A DNA stretch of 64,000 nucleotides, taken from positions 14,164,927-14,228,926 of the forward strand of contig CM036767.1 of NCBI GenBank assembly GCA_020796225.1, in the 5' to 3' direction. Below the pieces are notes generated by a model. The model did no database searches. It saw only the letters and a list, made by a program, of their open reading frames with translations, and was not told the origin of the DNA. The position numbers and the translations under genes are program-made. Below, piece by piece: positions 10,528-20,855 of the stretch. Source of the stretch: Arion vulgaris. Its lineage: Eukaryota; Mollusca; Gastropoda; Stylommatophora; Arionidae. The stretch's first letter is position 1. The number at the start of each line of letters is the position of its first letter.

Positions 10528-10625
10528 TTCTCTCTCTCTCTCTGCCTTTTAACCCGGATTGGGGTATAGGCTCTCAACCAACTCATGCCAAGTCTTCCTA
10601 TCTCTAGCTATCTCCTGCAGCCCCC
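10528..10625 (-). mobile_element. LINE-J 3' tail fragment
   Basis: TCTCTCTCTCTGCC, AACCCGGATTGGGG, then CTCATGCCAAGTCTTCCTAT, as in the other LINE-J ends. Confidence 0.7.
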
Positions 10626-10825
10626 TGACAAGTCTTACCTAATGTGTATTTGTTAGTTTGTAAATGTTAATCTATTGTTCATGTTATTAAATATGTTCTT
10701 GGTCGTTCTTATTCTCTTCCTACCTTCTTTTTCTGACATCTGCCGTCTTCTGTTTTTATATGTCAAAGATATGTATAAAATAATACTTGGAGAAGTCAAT
10801 CATTGATCGTCATAATCGTATAACC
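10626..10825. other. no recognisable feature
   Basis: AT-rich sequence between LINE remnants. Confidence 0.4.
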
Positions 10826-10827
10826 TG

Positions 10828-11345
10828 AATCATCTTCTTCTCTTCCACCATTTACTTCTTTATAGAAGTGTTGGGGTGAAACGTAGTGATCTTGTGTGTG
10901 CTTGTTCTTCTCTTCCACCATTTACTTCTTTATAGAAGTGTTGGTGGATGAAACGTAGTGATCTTGTGTGTGCTTGTTCTTCTCTTCCACCATTTACTTC
11001 TTTATAGAAGTGTTGGGGGAGGAAACGTAGTGATCTTGTATGTGCTTATTTTAAGCACTTTGTAAGCTGATATTCATATTCATAAGGCTGTTCTTGATAC
11101 CGTCGCTCCATCTATTGCGTGGTCTTCCTCTTGCTTTGTACTCATTATACTTTTCTGTGTGGCTCTCTGTGGTAGGCGATATCAGGACATTCTGGTCAGG
11201 TGTCCAAACCATTTAATCTGTTGTTCTTTTATGAATTCAATGACTGGTTTCACATCCAGTCTTTTTCTGATTTCTTCATTTCTAATTTTGTCTCTGATTG
11301 TCACACCTACAGCTCTTCTAAAACACCTTTGAGTACTAACTATTT
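10828..11345 (-). mobile_element. LINE-M 3' end with a tandem triplication
   Basis: Three copies of a 70-75 bp block (CTTCTCTTCCACCATTTACT..TTATAGAAGTGTTGG) at 10834-11045, then single-copy LINE sequence. Related single-copy ends lie at 40434-40660 and 59385-59660. Confidence 0.65.
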
Positions 11346-11560
11346 AATCTGAGTGCTAACTATTAATTCGGTTGTTGATATTATTCTGCGCCATGAAATT
11401 AAGCTATCTAGAATTTTATATATGTGTCTATCAGCTATCAGTTATATGAGATATCATCCTAGCACGTGGGATATATCAATATATATGCACCGATCTCGCC
11501 TCAACAAATCCAGCGGCGTCCATCGCCCAACACACCAGTTCGATGTTGATTAATTAATCT
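11346..11560. other. unassigned sequence
   Basis: A 66-codon frame lies here, but without splice sites, homology or conserved motifs. Probably degenerate LINE sequence. Confidence 0.35.
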
Positions 11561-11564
11561 TTTT

Positions 11565-11860
11565 CCATATTTGGTATTTAGTTTTCTTCGTGCTGTACCA
11601 ATATCGACATCCATATCTTTTAATCTGGTCAGCGCTTGGATTCACATCCTGAAACTCATCTGTTCGGAAAGATTCTCTGGGTGCGTTAAGAATGTTATCT
11701 CGGTCCATTGCAGCTCCTCTGTTATTGTAACTGTGCCAGCTAATCTGTCAGCTTGTTCATTACCACTGACTCTTGCGTGCGCATGGACAATAATGAAGGT
11801 GATTTCTTTTATTCCTGTCTGTACCAGTGTCTCCATACAGTTTAATCTCTGTGTTTAGTC
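11565..11860 (-). mobile_element. I-clade LINE RNase H fragment
   Basis: The minus strand reads VHAHARVSGNEQADRLAGTV, the HxxxxGNExAD end of a retroelement RNase H domain. Confidence 0.7.
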
Positions 11861-11899
11861 TCACATGAATTCTGTCGTTTGTCACTATGGTTTAACATC

Positions 11900-12065
11900 C
11901 GTTTCTCTTCTTCTTCTGTGTTCACCCGTTATGAATTCAGGCGAAGCCATGGCACTTGAGATGGCGCTTCCGACTGATTTTTGCGTTAAAGCCTGCTTAC
12001 CGTTTCATTGGTGTCCCTCGCCATGCAGGTGGGCTTGTCCGACGTCAGAGGTAAGATTTCCGTTT
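11900..12065 (-). mobile_element. SINE-Q copy
   Basis: Reverse complement contains GCAAAAATCAGTCGGAAGCGC and GCCTGAATTCATAACGGGTG, then GAAGAAGAAG. Shares blocks with copies at 12540, 32600 and 63165. Confidence 0.55.
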
Positions 12066-12119
12066 CTCATGATTTGTCCGAAAAATTATGACTGCTCTTT
12101 CTGATGTTGATAATGATTG

Positions 12120-12345
12120 GTTGACTTCTTTCAGTTACTGTAGTTACTGCCTGCAGTACCGCTTTTTAGGGCGGTGTAGGACAGTTGGGACGTGAGCCTG
12201 GGGAATTTAATGTCTAGTGCTGTCACTAAGAGCCTGTTCAGGTTAGGATTTCGAAGCGACCTCACCCAGTCAGCGCAAAGTTGCTGATGCTCTTTGGCGT
12301 AGATCCAAGCCCAAATATACGGCACTAAAAGATCATTAAAGAGTG
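12120..12345 (-). mobile_element. repeat P fragment
   Basis: TTTTTAGGGCGGTGTAGGAC and GGGGAATTTAATGTCTAGTG recur at 42480-42545 and 35368-35410. At 35500-35560 the family has a tRNA-like head, so it may be SINE derived. Confidence 0.5.
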
Positions 12346-12539
12346 TTTATCATACGATGCGTATGGAACGACCTCACCAAAGGCAGGAAATCCGATAGAG
12401 AAGTCGCACTTCACTAATTAACTCTGGCATAAAAGTACCAATGGTACGAGGACTCAAGGCAAGAGTTACACGGACAACAGGTTTCCTGCAACGATCACAC
12501 TTGGAGGATCTAAGCTAACTAAGGATCTGCCTGCAGTAC

Positions 12540-12710
12540 CTCTGAAGTCGGCGAGGCTGTCCGTATGGTTAAAGAACACATGTAAAATAGTAATTTAGGC
12601 CTCATGCAAAAATCAGTCAGAAGCGCAATACAAGGCGTCATGACTTTCGCCTGAATTAACAGAGGTCATTCGAGAGAAGAAGAAGAAGAAGAAGGAGGAG
12701 GTTAGGATTT
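12540..12710 (+). mobile_element. SINE-Q copy with GAA tail
   Basis: GCAAAAATCAGTCAGAAGCGC, CATGACTTTCGCCTGAATT, then an AGAAGAAGAAGAAGAAG tail. Confidence 0.5.
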
Positions 12711-13040
12711 TTCATTTACACCCACATCAGAAAAAAAATCCTTGTCCTTATCGTGGATTGAACACGGGTCTTCAGCATGGGATCAACATTACGCAGTCCA
12801 TTGAATTTTTCGCATTCATCTGTAAACGATATAATTATTTAAGAGTTATGAAACAAATAAGATGACAAATATAGATATCAAAATAAAGAAATAAATATAT
12901 ATGTTACATACAGTTTTACGAAAACAAGTGTATTGCTTCCATGAACATTAAAATTGTCACAACCATCACTTGTTCTTCTTTATTGATTACATGTGGGTTT
13001 TTGTTCCTCTATGTAACTGTTCGTTTCTGTCTGTGTTTCG
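12711..13040. other. no recognisable feature
   Basis: AT-rich spacer; nothing beyond a possible degenerate tRNA-like stretch near 12755-12800 was seen. Confidence 0.35.
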
Positions 13041-13044
13041 CAGT

Positions 13045-14330
13045 TTGTGTTTCCGGGAACATGTTGAGTATGTCATTGTCAAGGCACGCAAAGGTTTGGC
13101 GGCAATGAGAGTCATGGCGACTGTTAACATCGAGCAACGACTGCTTGTCATTCTGTATCAGACATTGGTCCTCTCCACCATTGAATATGCAATGGTCACC
13201 CTCACTGTCAGCAAAACGCAAATTGAAAGACTTGAGAGAATACAGAACGAAGCTATGCGCATCATCCTTGGTTGCACAAGGGATACACCATGTGTGGCGA
13301 TGAGGTTTCTCCTGGATTTTCCGACCATGGAGTATAGAGTCAAGATAGCCAGAGCACGTGTCTATCTGAAAATAAGTGCCAAAAAGGATCACCCATTGCA
13401 TGAACAACTCAGCACCAGTGGTGGAAATCGGCTAAAGCGGGCAAGTCATGGGTTGGCCGTGCCGCAGATACTGTTCAGCTGGTATGCGGTCTCAATAATA
13501 TTGACTATGGGGAAGAATGGATAACGATGCCTCCAATATACTGGAACACTTTTTCAACCATCATTAAATTTGACAAAGGTTGCAGAGAAGGAAATTCCGT
13601 GGCGTTGAATGCAGACGAAAATCCATCATCGATGAAAATTGCAATGCAGACGACGTTGTGATCTACACGGATGGATCGGTAGTTCGTCACGAAAAGTCTG
13701 CATGGGCCTTCTCTGCAAGCTCATGTGGCAGAATGGTCAAGGAAGCCAGTGGTGCATTCAGTATGACAACAAGCAGCATGACAATGGAGGTACTGGCGGT
13801 GACCAATGCACTACTCTGGCTAGAGTCACAAAACTACACTCATCATGCGTGCATTTTGAGTGACTCATTGAGTATGATCCGAAAGGTGGAGGCCGGTTCG
13901 GTGCGCAGGCAATGGACTGAATCACTGCAGGCGTCAACAATTTGCAGATTACACTTGTCTTTGTTCCGGGGCACATGGGTGTCGTTGGCAATGAGAGAGC
14001 AGACAGGCTGGCTGGCTCTGCGCTATATCAGATGCAAAGATAGGCTGATGCCAATGGATAGAGCTGACATCGTGAACGCCCTCATAGAGCGTGGCCGCAG
14101 AGAAGACCTTCATCTAAACCAATCCACGCCAACTACTAGATTGCGAGAACTGGGTTTGAAGATTGGTGTGCAAGAAAAGAACGGTACAACAGGTATACAA
14201 GTAGGCTCACCAATCAAAATAGAACTGGTACGGTCAGTCGCTGGACGCTGATGGAGATATTGCGAAGGAGATCGGAGCACCTATGGACATGTCCGGAGTG
14301 CAATGAAGATATTCCAAACTGAAACTGAAA
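13045..14330 (+). mobile_element. I-clade LINE (LINE-E) 3' part with RNase H
   Basis: First segment (13045-13520) is the post-catalytic thumb region: QTLVLSTIEYAMVTLT, ERLERIQNEAMRIILGCTR, then TPCVAMRFLLDFPTM. After a frameshift an RNase H domain follows from about 13655: VIYTDGSVV (first Asp), TMEVLAVTNALLWL (Glu), CILSDSLSMI (second Asp); a further frameshift disrupts the GNERAD motif near 13990. Then MDRADIVNALIERGRREDLH and the tail TATGGACATGTCC. The upstream reverse transcriptase core and endonuclease are absent. Confidence 0.85.
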
Positions 14331-14389
14331 CTGAACTGTTCGTATTTTGTATCTCTTTAACTGTTTATATTTAGAGTATCTCTTATAAT

Positions 14390-15100
14390 GGAAAAGCGAA
14401 AAACAAAATATATACACCAATGTGGCAGAAACAAAATATATACACCAATGTGTCAGAAACAAAAATAATGACAATGGATAAAACAAAAATGACAATATAT
14501 ATTTTTATCATCGGAGATAAAATAGAAAATGTAAACAGTTTTAAATATCTTGGTTCACTGCTAACAACAGATGGAAATGGGATGAAGGAAATTAAAAGAA
14601 CATACATGGCTTTACAAAAAATTAAACAACTAAAAACAGTATGGAATGGAACTGATAAGAAAACAAAGATCAGAATACTAAGAGCATGCATATTCCCAAT
14701 GGCAACGTATGGATATGAAGCATGGACATTTAATAAAGCAGTGGAAAGAGATATATCTGCTTTTGAATATAAGTGTTACAAAAGAGTCCTCTGTATATCA
14801 TAGACAGAGAAGAGAACAAATATATATATCCAGAAAGAACTCAAAATCAAAGAAAACTGGCTAATGCTACAAATAAGAATGAGAAAATTGAAGTATTTTG
14901 GACATATAAAAAACATGAAGGGCTGAATACCATCATGGAAGGAGGGATCCCGGTAAGGAGGAGAAAAGAAAGACATGTCATACAAAAACTGAACATTTTT
15001 TCTGTGGGTTTCCAGAAGTGTGAATCGTTTATTCAGATAATTAATAGGAGTGTCCAGAATATAATTGGAAAAGTTTATTTTAAATGTATTCTCATCTGTT
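14390..15100 (+). mobile_element. RTE-like LINE C-terminal fragment
   Basis: Starts with a 29-bp duplication (AAAATATATACACCAATGTG) and continues NSFKYLGSLLTTDGNGMKEI, RILRACIFPMATYGYEAWTF and, after a frameshift, LKYFGHIKNMKGLNTIMEGG. This is the region after the catalytic box of RTE-type reverse transcriptases. Confidence 0.8.
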
Positions 15101-15274
15101 AAGGGTTCATCGACAGCTTCTTCATAGTCAAATTGGTGCTTTTTCCTTATGTCTCCAACTTCAGTTTCGGCAGGAAATTCAGTAATGCATTCAAGATTCT
15201 ATTCTCTCTCTCTTGCGGTCCCGACCTAGACTGATGAACCAACTTTTAGATTCTATTCAATCTCATTAGTAGCA
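15101..15274. other. unassigned sequence
   Basis: Part of it (about 15240-15275), read on the minus strand, may continue the Penelope reverse-transcriptase fragment beyond the SINE-A. Otherwise nothing seen. Confidence 0.3.
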
Positions 15275-15277
15275 ATC

Positions 15278-15482
15278 ACCCGAGTGGTTACCGGGGCCCA
15301 AATTTGGGGTGTAAAGAATAAACCACTGCTACCTGCCACACATGTCGTAAGAGGCGACTAAGGTTTGATTGAAATCCGATGCATGTGTCCTAAACGTGTA
15401 GAAGTCTATGCGTTTAGGGGCCTACAAACCAATGTGCAACGTATACACGTTCTTGGCAAAGATCAAACGTATCACAGTGATT
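15278..15482 (+). mobile_element. SINE-A, 3' truncated
   Basis: Head CACCCGAGTGGTTACCGGGG, GTCGTAAGAGGCGACTAAGG, TGTGTCCTAAACGTGTAGAA and CAATGTGCAACGTATACACG; it stops at CACAGTGATTA, before the usual GAA tail. Confidence 0.85.
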
Positions 15483-16505
15483 AAGGCCGTCAGGATGAGG
15501 TATAGAAGTGTACAATGAGCACACATCAAGGAGGAAGAGACGTAGGTTCTCTCGGGTAGCAACTCAATGGAAGAAAAGACAGACAAAGCGTGGTTCGTAT
15601 CTTTCAAAATGACGGAGTGTGGTGACTATCGGATTAAAGATACTATAAAGGAATTCGGAGATGTGTTCCGTAGGACAAGAGCAAGCAGAAACGATAGGTC
15701 TACCGGGATTGTGGAGTTTATGAAATTTAGGGAGCATATAAAAGGCGGGTTTGCCCAAACAGCTATCGATCACACAGAGTGATGATGCACTGAATGGAAG
15801 GTCGTTCGTGGTAATTAAGTTCTTAATGACTTCACGAACCTTATTATTATTAGACGAGTGACATCAGTAGGGCTGGTTTTATAAAACTGAGTGTCACGTA
15901 GTTGGTTCTGACCTTCCTGAAGGTAAAGATCTTTGCTCCAGACGACTATAGCTCCGCCTTTGTCGGCTGGTTTGATAACAATATCATCACGTCGACGGAG
16001 GTGTGATAGAACACGAAACTCCGACGGTGACATGTTAGACTGCCATAGGCGTTTGGGGTGGAGCAGTCCAATATCATGTATAGTATTCTTGATGTAGAGA
16101 TCAAGAGCGTTAGAGGCAACAGGTTTGGGTGTCCAGTCATGTTTACGAGTAGAAAACTTAGAAAACATACTCGTGTCAGGACATTGGTCAGTGTCAACCT
16201 GGTTCTGAAAGTGAAATTTCAAGCGCAAGCCACGGGAAAAACGATTCACATCTTGAAGAGTTGAGTAGAGGTTAATGGTGGGTCGGAGAGGAACAAACTT
16301 AAGACCCTTACTTAAAACGGATCTCTCGCTGTCGGATAATGGAAGGTCTGGAGGAATGCAAACCACCTGTGTGGGAGAAGAAGACCGTAGTGGACAATTG
16401 GAAGGAGTGGTAAAGGTACAGGGCGAAGAAGGTTAAGTTTCTGTTGGTGATGTGTGCAAAGAAATACATACAGTTGTCTGTTAAGAACATGGATAATGAA
16501 ACGAA
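15483..16505 (-). mobile_element. Penelope-like element, inverted N-terminal RT segment
   Basis: The minus strand reads, in order, IPPDLPLSDSERSVLSKGLKF (16366 leftward), SHLRRRDDIVIKPADKGGAI, VVWSKDLYLQEGQNQLRD, then after a frameshift FYMLPKFHKLHNPGRPIVSA, KDTNHALSVFSSIELLPE and, in a shifted frame near 15490-15540, LDVCSLYTSIPHPDGL. These are the N-terminal and first catalytic (Asp) motifs of Penelope-like reverse transcriptases. It lies head to head with the same element's 3' part at 16530. Confidence 0.85.
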
Positions 16506-17246
16506 TAAGGGAGTAAAGGAGCATATTGTTAGAAGTGAGAAGCCATTACTCAGGTATTGGCATTACTGATATGCCTGAAGCTGATTTGTCACGCTTCATT
16601 AATTTCATTAATGTTTTCAACCCTTCTATTCGTTTTACTTCTCACATCTCCACTACTTGTGTCAATTTCATGACATTACTATCTCCATACGCCTATCACT
16701 ATCACTACATCAGTATATCACAAGCCTACTGATGCATATAGTTTTCTCCTTTATACTTCTTCCCATCCCCGGGCTTGTGACTCTTTGCCATTCTCGCAGC
16801 TCTTGCGCCTTCGTCGCCTTTGTAGCGAGGACGATGATTTTCTTGAGAGAGCTCGCGAGATACTTGATTTCTTTCGCAGGCGCCTATACCCGGAGAGGGT
16901 GCTTGTCTGGGCTATGCATCGAGTTCAGAAAATCACTCCCCAGCAGGCCCTCACCAGCCAGCATAGGACCACTAACTCTGACAGAGTAAAACTTGTCTTA
17001 ACTTTCCACCCCCATAGTTCACTGGTGAAAAATGTTTTATTCCGTCATCTGTCTATCCTTAAGTCAGATCCTGAGACCCGTTATGTCTTCCCCAACTATC
17101 ATTTGGTGGCTTACAGACGGGACAGAAGTCTTAAGGATATGTTGGTATACAGTCGCCTTAAGTCCAATATCCAGACTCATTTTGGCACTGTTCAGAGTGG
17201 CCGTCGGCGTTGCAACACGTGTGCTTATGTGATACAGACTCGTACT

Positions 17247-18820
17247 CAGTGCCGGATTAGGCTAGCGCGGGGCCCGTAGCAAATTTTAGCGCGGGCCCTA
17301 GGTTTTGTATGATAATAAAATAAAACACAACTTTACAAACAAACTTGTCTCGATTTAATGTGAGTAAATTTAGAGATAGCACTAGACAAATCAATTTCTC
17401 TAAGTAAATTACATTCAATGTTCATTAAGGTGAGGTTATTTAGACGATCTTGTCCCATCGTGTTTCTTAACTCACTTTTTATACGCTTTAATGTCGAAAA
17501 GAACGTTCTCCGCTGCAGTTAGTAATCATTAAAGACAAGTAAATTCGTAAGACTATTTCTACATTTGGAAACACGACTCTAATGAATTTTCCATTACAAG
17601 TTTATTAAATTGCAGTTCAAGAGCCTCATGCTTTTCGTTGCTAATAGCAGCAGCTACATTAGTTTTACAGCAGTAGACGACTAAGATGGTTGGGACATGT
17701 GAGAAGAATGAAACTTGCTGCATCCAAAACAAATGTTGTTCTGTGAACTTTTGGAGGAAGAGGCACCAGGGCAGACCACTGCTCAGATATAAAGATGTCT
17801 GCAAAGCCTCAATGAAAAACTTTTCTATAGGTCCCAGCACATGGGAGGGACTAGCTGATGACAGAGTTGTGTGGAAAGCCAAATTACGAAAGGGCGCAGA
17901 GTCTTTTGAGAAGAGACTTATGTACAGGCTGAACGACAAGAGAGAAAAGCGAAAACTCAGAAGTTGTCATAGTAAAACACTTGCCAATTGACCGTCTGTA
18001 AAGATGAAAAAGGCCATATCATTAGTTTTAAGAAGTTCAATGAACTGCATAGTTAGTCGCCTAGGCTTTCTTCCAAATCCTCTTGGTAAGAGCTGACAAT
18101 ATTTGGAGTTCTTTTCAAGATCTCTTCCTCTGTAATAGATTTTAACTGCCGGAGTATTTCAAATACACCAGTCACTCTATGGTACAGCCTAAATCAATAA
18201 CTTTGCAAACAAAACAGAACAGCTGTCCTTTAGTTTAAGTATAACACAACCAATCTTTCACGTGAGTTTTGTTTGTTGGTGTATGTGAATGTGTGTGTAT
18301 GTGAAAAACGACTTTTGACAAAATCATGGATTGTTTGAAGTTGTTTGGCCATTTACCAATATCGTTGGAGTACATTTTACTTTCTTTGTGTTTTTGGCTT
18401 GTAGATGATGTTGCTACATTAGAAGCATGTGCTGTGCTTTCTGCCTCTCTTTGGCTTGAAGATGAAATGGCTAAATTGGAAGGACTTGCTGTACATTCGA
18501 TTTCAGTTTGTCGTGTGAAAAATGTGGCTAAATCGTGAAGAGTTGCTGATCTTAATGGTAGTACACTGTATTGGTAATGATGATTCTTCTAAGGCACTGC
18601 TTTCATCTACTACACAGTAGGACACGTCTTCTGTATTTTCGGCTTCGATTTCGTTGGATTCAGCACCATCACAAACGACATCTAAAAATTCAGACAGCTT
18701 GCGTGTTTTTGATATAATATCTGGTTATTTTTTCTATTTTCATCTGTCACATAGGCGCGGGCCCTAGAAGCGCGGGCCCGTAGCATTTGCTACTTCTGCT
18801 ACTAGGCTAATCCGGCGCTG
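17247..18820 (-). mobile_element. hAT transposon, decayed, 8-bp TSD
   Basis: Ends are imperfect inverted repeats CAGTGCCGGATTAG and CAGCGCCGGATTAG (read inward), flanked by the perfect 8-bp duplication CTCGTACT at 17239-17246 and 18821-18828. The minus strand carries the C-terminal hAT dimerisation segment: FFSTLKRIKSELRNTMGQ, RLNNLTLMNIECNLLREIDL, SAISKFTHIKSR (about 17500 down to 17342). The transposase is interrupted by deletions and by a LINE fragment, so it is inactive. Related to the ZMYM/TTF-finger hAT group by that C-terminus (inference). Confidence 0.9.
17664..17990 (+). mobile_element. LINE C-terminal fragment nested in the hAT element
   Basis: Plus strand reads TRAPLLRYKDVCKASMKN-like codons and WEGLADDRVVWKAKLRKGAE..FEKRLMYRLNDKREKRK, a common non-LTR C-terminus. 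hAT transposase codons resume on the minus strand on both sides. Confidence 0.75.
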
Positions 18821-19135
18821 CTCGTACTGTATATTTTTCTTTAGCCACGTTTCTTAGTGACGATGGTTTCACATGCGAGTCCCGTAATCTTATCTATGCC
18901 ATTATGTGTAAGCGGTGTAACGGCTTATATCGCGAGACAAGCAAGAGGCTCAGTTACCGATTCGCCCAACACTTGCGCGACATACACCAATGCTCTGTGA
19001 CCCCTGTAGCCACCCATTTCAATGATACTGGCCATTTAGGAGCTCATGATGTCAAGGTCACAGCCATCCGATCATGTTCCTCGGATGATCACAGTCGATT
19101 TGCTCTGGAGAATCGGTTGATTTCTTTGTAAGGTA

Positions 19136-19560
19136 CCTTGCGACCACGTGGGCTCAACGTATTACATTCCTATGCTTCTTAGTACTTCTCTTCCCATGCC
19201 TTGTAATCTATATGGGTATATGTTGCATGTATTCAAGTTATACATTTACTAGATTTTTCATTGTTTCTCTTCCGTTCTATTTCTAGTTTTTATGTTGTTT
19301 TTTTGTGTTACATTTATTTTGTTATTCGTTTTTATTCCCAGATTTTCATTAGAAACGTTTGTTTTGGTCGTCCATTTGTTTTTTTAAATTTGTCACTCCT
19401 GTTGTTCGTTTGCTTGATAAAGGCCTTGTTGGTCGAAACGTTGCTGTATTTTGTCATTGTTTTGTAATTTGTAAAACTACAGTACTTTGTGATTACGTGT
19501 TTTGCCAATCAAATAGTTTTACTGCAGTCTCATCTATTATAAATAAACTATAAACAACAT
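19136..19560 (+). mobile_element. Penelope 3' tail with hammerhead-like core
   Basis: Untranslated end after the GIY-YIG stop. At 19413-19440 it contains CTTGATAAAGGCC..GGTCGAAACG, which resembles a decayed hammerhead core (CUGAnGA, stem II, GAAA). Related tail pieces occur at 28880-28990 (-) and 29383-29475 (+). Confidence 0.6.
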
Positions 19561-19725
19561 AAAAAGTGTAATGTAAATACAAGAGCACAATTTGAATTGT
19601 TGACACTTGGCCGGGTTCGTGAGTCAAGGCATGGCCTCCGTTAACTGCTAAGAGGATGGCAAAGATCCAAGCTGGATTACAGCTTCCTTTCTCATTTGAC
19701 ATTTGGTATATAATTTTTACTGCAG

Positions 19726-19990
19726 GTTTCTTCTTCTTCTTCTTCTTGTGTCGTCACACTGTTGCCGGGTTGCTGCCCAGTGTCGTGGTTTTCTGTTTTT
19801 GTCTCGTGCTGTTCTGGTGGCTTGTGTGATTTTTATTTTTGCTCTTTCACAGGATTCTGCTATGCCATCTAACCATCTTTTTCGTGGTCTTTCTCTTGCC
19901 TTCTTTCCCGATGTTCTGTTGTAAAGACTGTATACTGTGGAGTTTGGATGCATTCTTATTAAGTGGCCAAACCATTTCATTCTTTGTCAA
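19726..19990 (-). mobile_element. LINE-C 3' end
   Basis: Minus strand [20 protein letters not shown], then [18 protein letters not shown], tail complement TTCTTCTTCTTCTTCTT. A 7-bp flanking repeat ACTGCAG is possible. It ends about 230 bp before the DNAAF5 start codon. Confidence 0.85.
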
Positions 19991-20224
19991 ACTGCAGATT
20001 TTCCTATACTTTATACCTAAGTTTTTTTTCTGTAATTATTATACTCAAGACTAGCTGCTCCATATTATGCTAATTATCAGTTTATTCGTTAGTTTTCTTA
20101 AATAATTGCGTTTTAATTAATTTGTTTCGTTTAGAGTTTGATATTTCGTATTTCGTGTAGACGTTTCATTGTTATCCAACTTTTTGATATCAATTTTGAA
20201 ATCGAGGCGTTGCGACCAACAATC

Positions 20225-20855
20225 ATGATGGCTACCGACGTAGATTCCAATGCTGTTGTACAGGGCATTGCTCGATATATCAACTGTTTAGGAGAAGAGA
20301 ACAGAAACATGCGCATAAATTCGTTAGCGAATATAAAAAAAGAAATTGTAGATCGAAAACCTGAGCTTGAAAATCAAGCATTGCCATCGGTATTTTCAGA
20401 AGTTCTGAAACCGCTTTTGAAATCACTTTCCGACCCAGTGGAAAAATGCCGAGAACTTTCTATTTCCATTCTATTTTCGTGTTTCCAGAGAGTGTCAAAT
20501 CCACAAGATTACTTGTCGTACACAATTCCCGTGTTAGTTCAGAGATTAGGACAGCAAGATATCGTAGAGTCATCTGAAGAAATTCGTCTACAGCTTGTAG
20601 GTGTTTTATCATTTCTTATTGAAAAATGTGGCAATAAAATGGGAGTGTATGTTGAGGATTGTGTCAGAATTCTTCAGAGAACTATAGTGGATCCGTATGC
20701 AGATGTTAAAAAAGAAAGTTGTAAATGTTCATCACTTTTAGCAAAATCATCTCCGCAGTATTTTTACATGCAATCAGAGTGTCTGGTTAAACCTCTACTC
20801 TTGACCATATCCCATCAACACTCGAAAGTTCGTGTGCTTGTTGTTGAAACAATTG
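20225..20855 (+). CDS. DNAAF5: DNAAF5 exon 1
   Basis: Residues 1-210 plus one base; starts [20 protein letters not shown]. Donor ATTG|GTAAGC. Confidence 0.93.

Larger units (their letters stand above)
16530..19135 (+). mobile_element. Penelope-like element, 3' part with GIY-YIG domain (split by hAT)
   Basis: Plus-strand frames give the RT thumb (ERAREILDFFRRRLYPERVL, VKLVLTFHPHSSLVKNVLF) up to 17238. After the hAT insertion, from 18829 they give the endonuclease: NLIYAIMCKRCNGLYRETSK, RLSYRFAQHLRDIH and VATHFNDTGHLGAHD, ending ENRLISL and TAA. The layout matches the GIY-YIG domain of Penelope-like elements; YRETS stands where YIGET is usual. The remaining catalytic RT motifs between this part and the inverted 5' part are missing. 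Confidence 0.85.

Noticed and set aside
17685..17991. possible exon encoding WEGLADDRVVWKAKLRKGAE
   Set aside because: This block is a common LINE C-terminus and is nested inside a hAT transposon.
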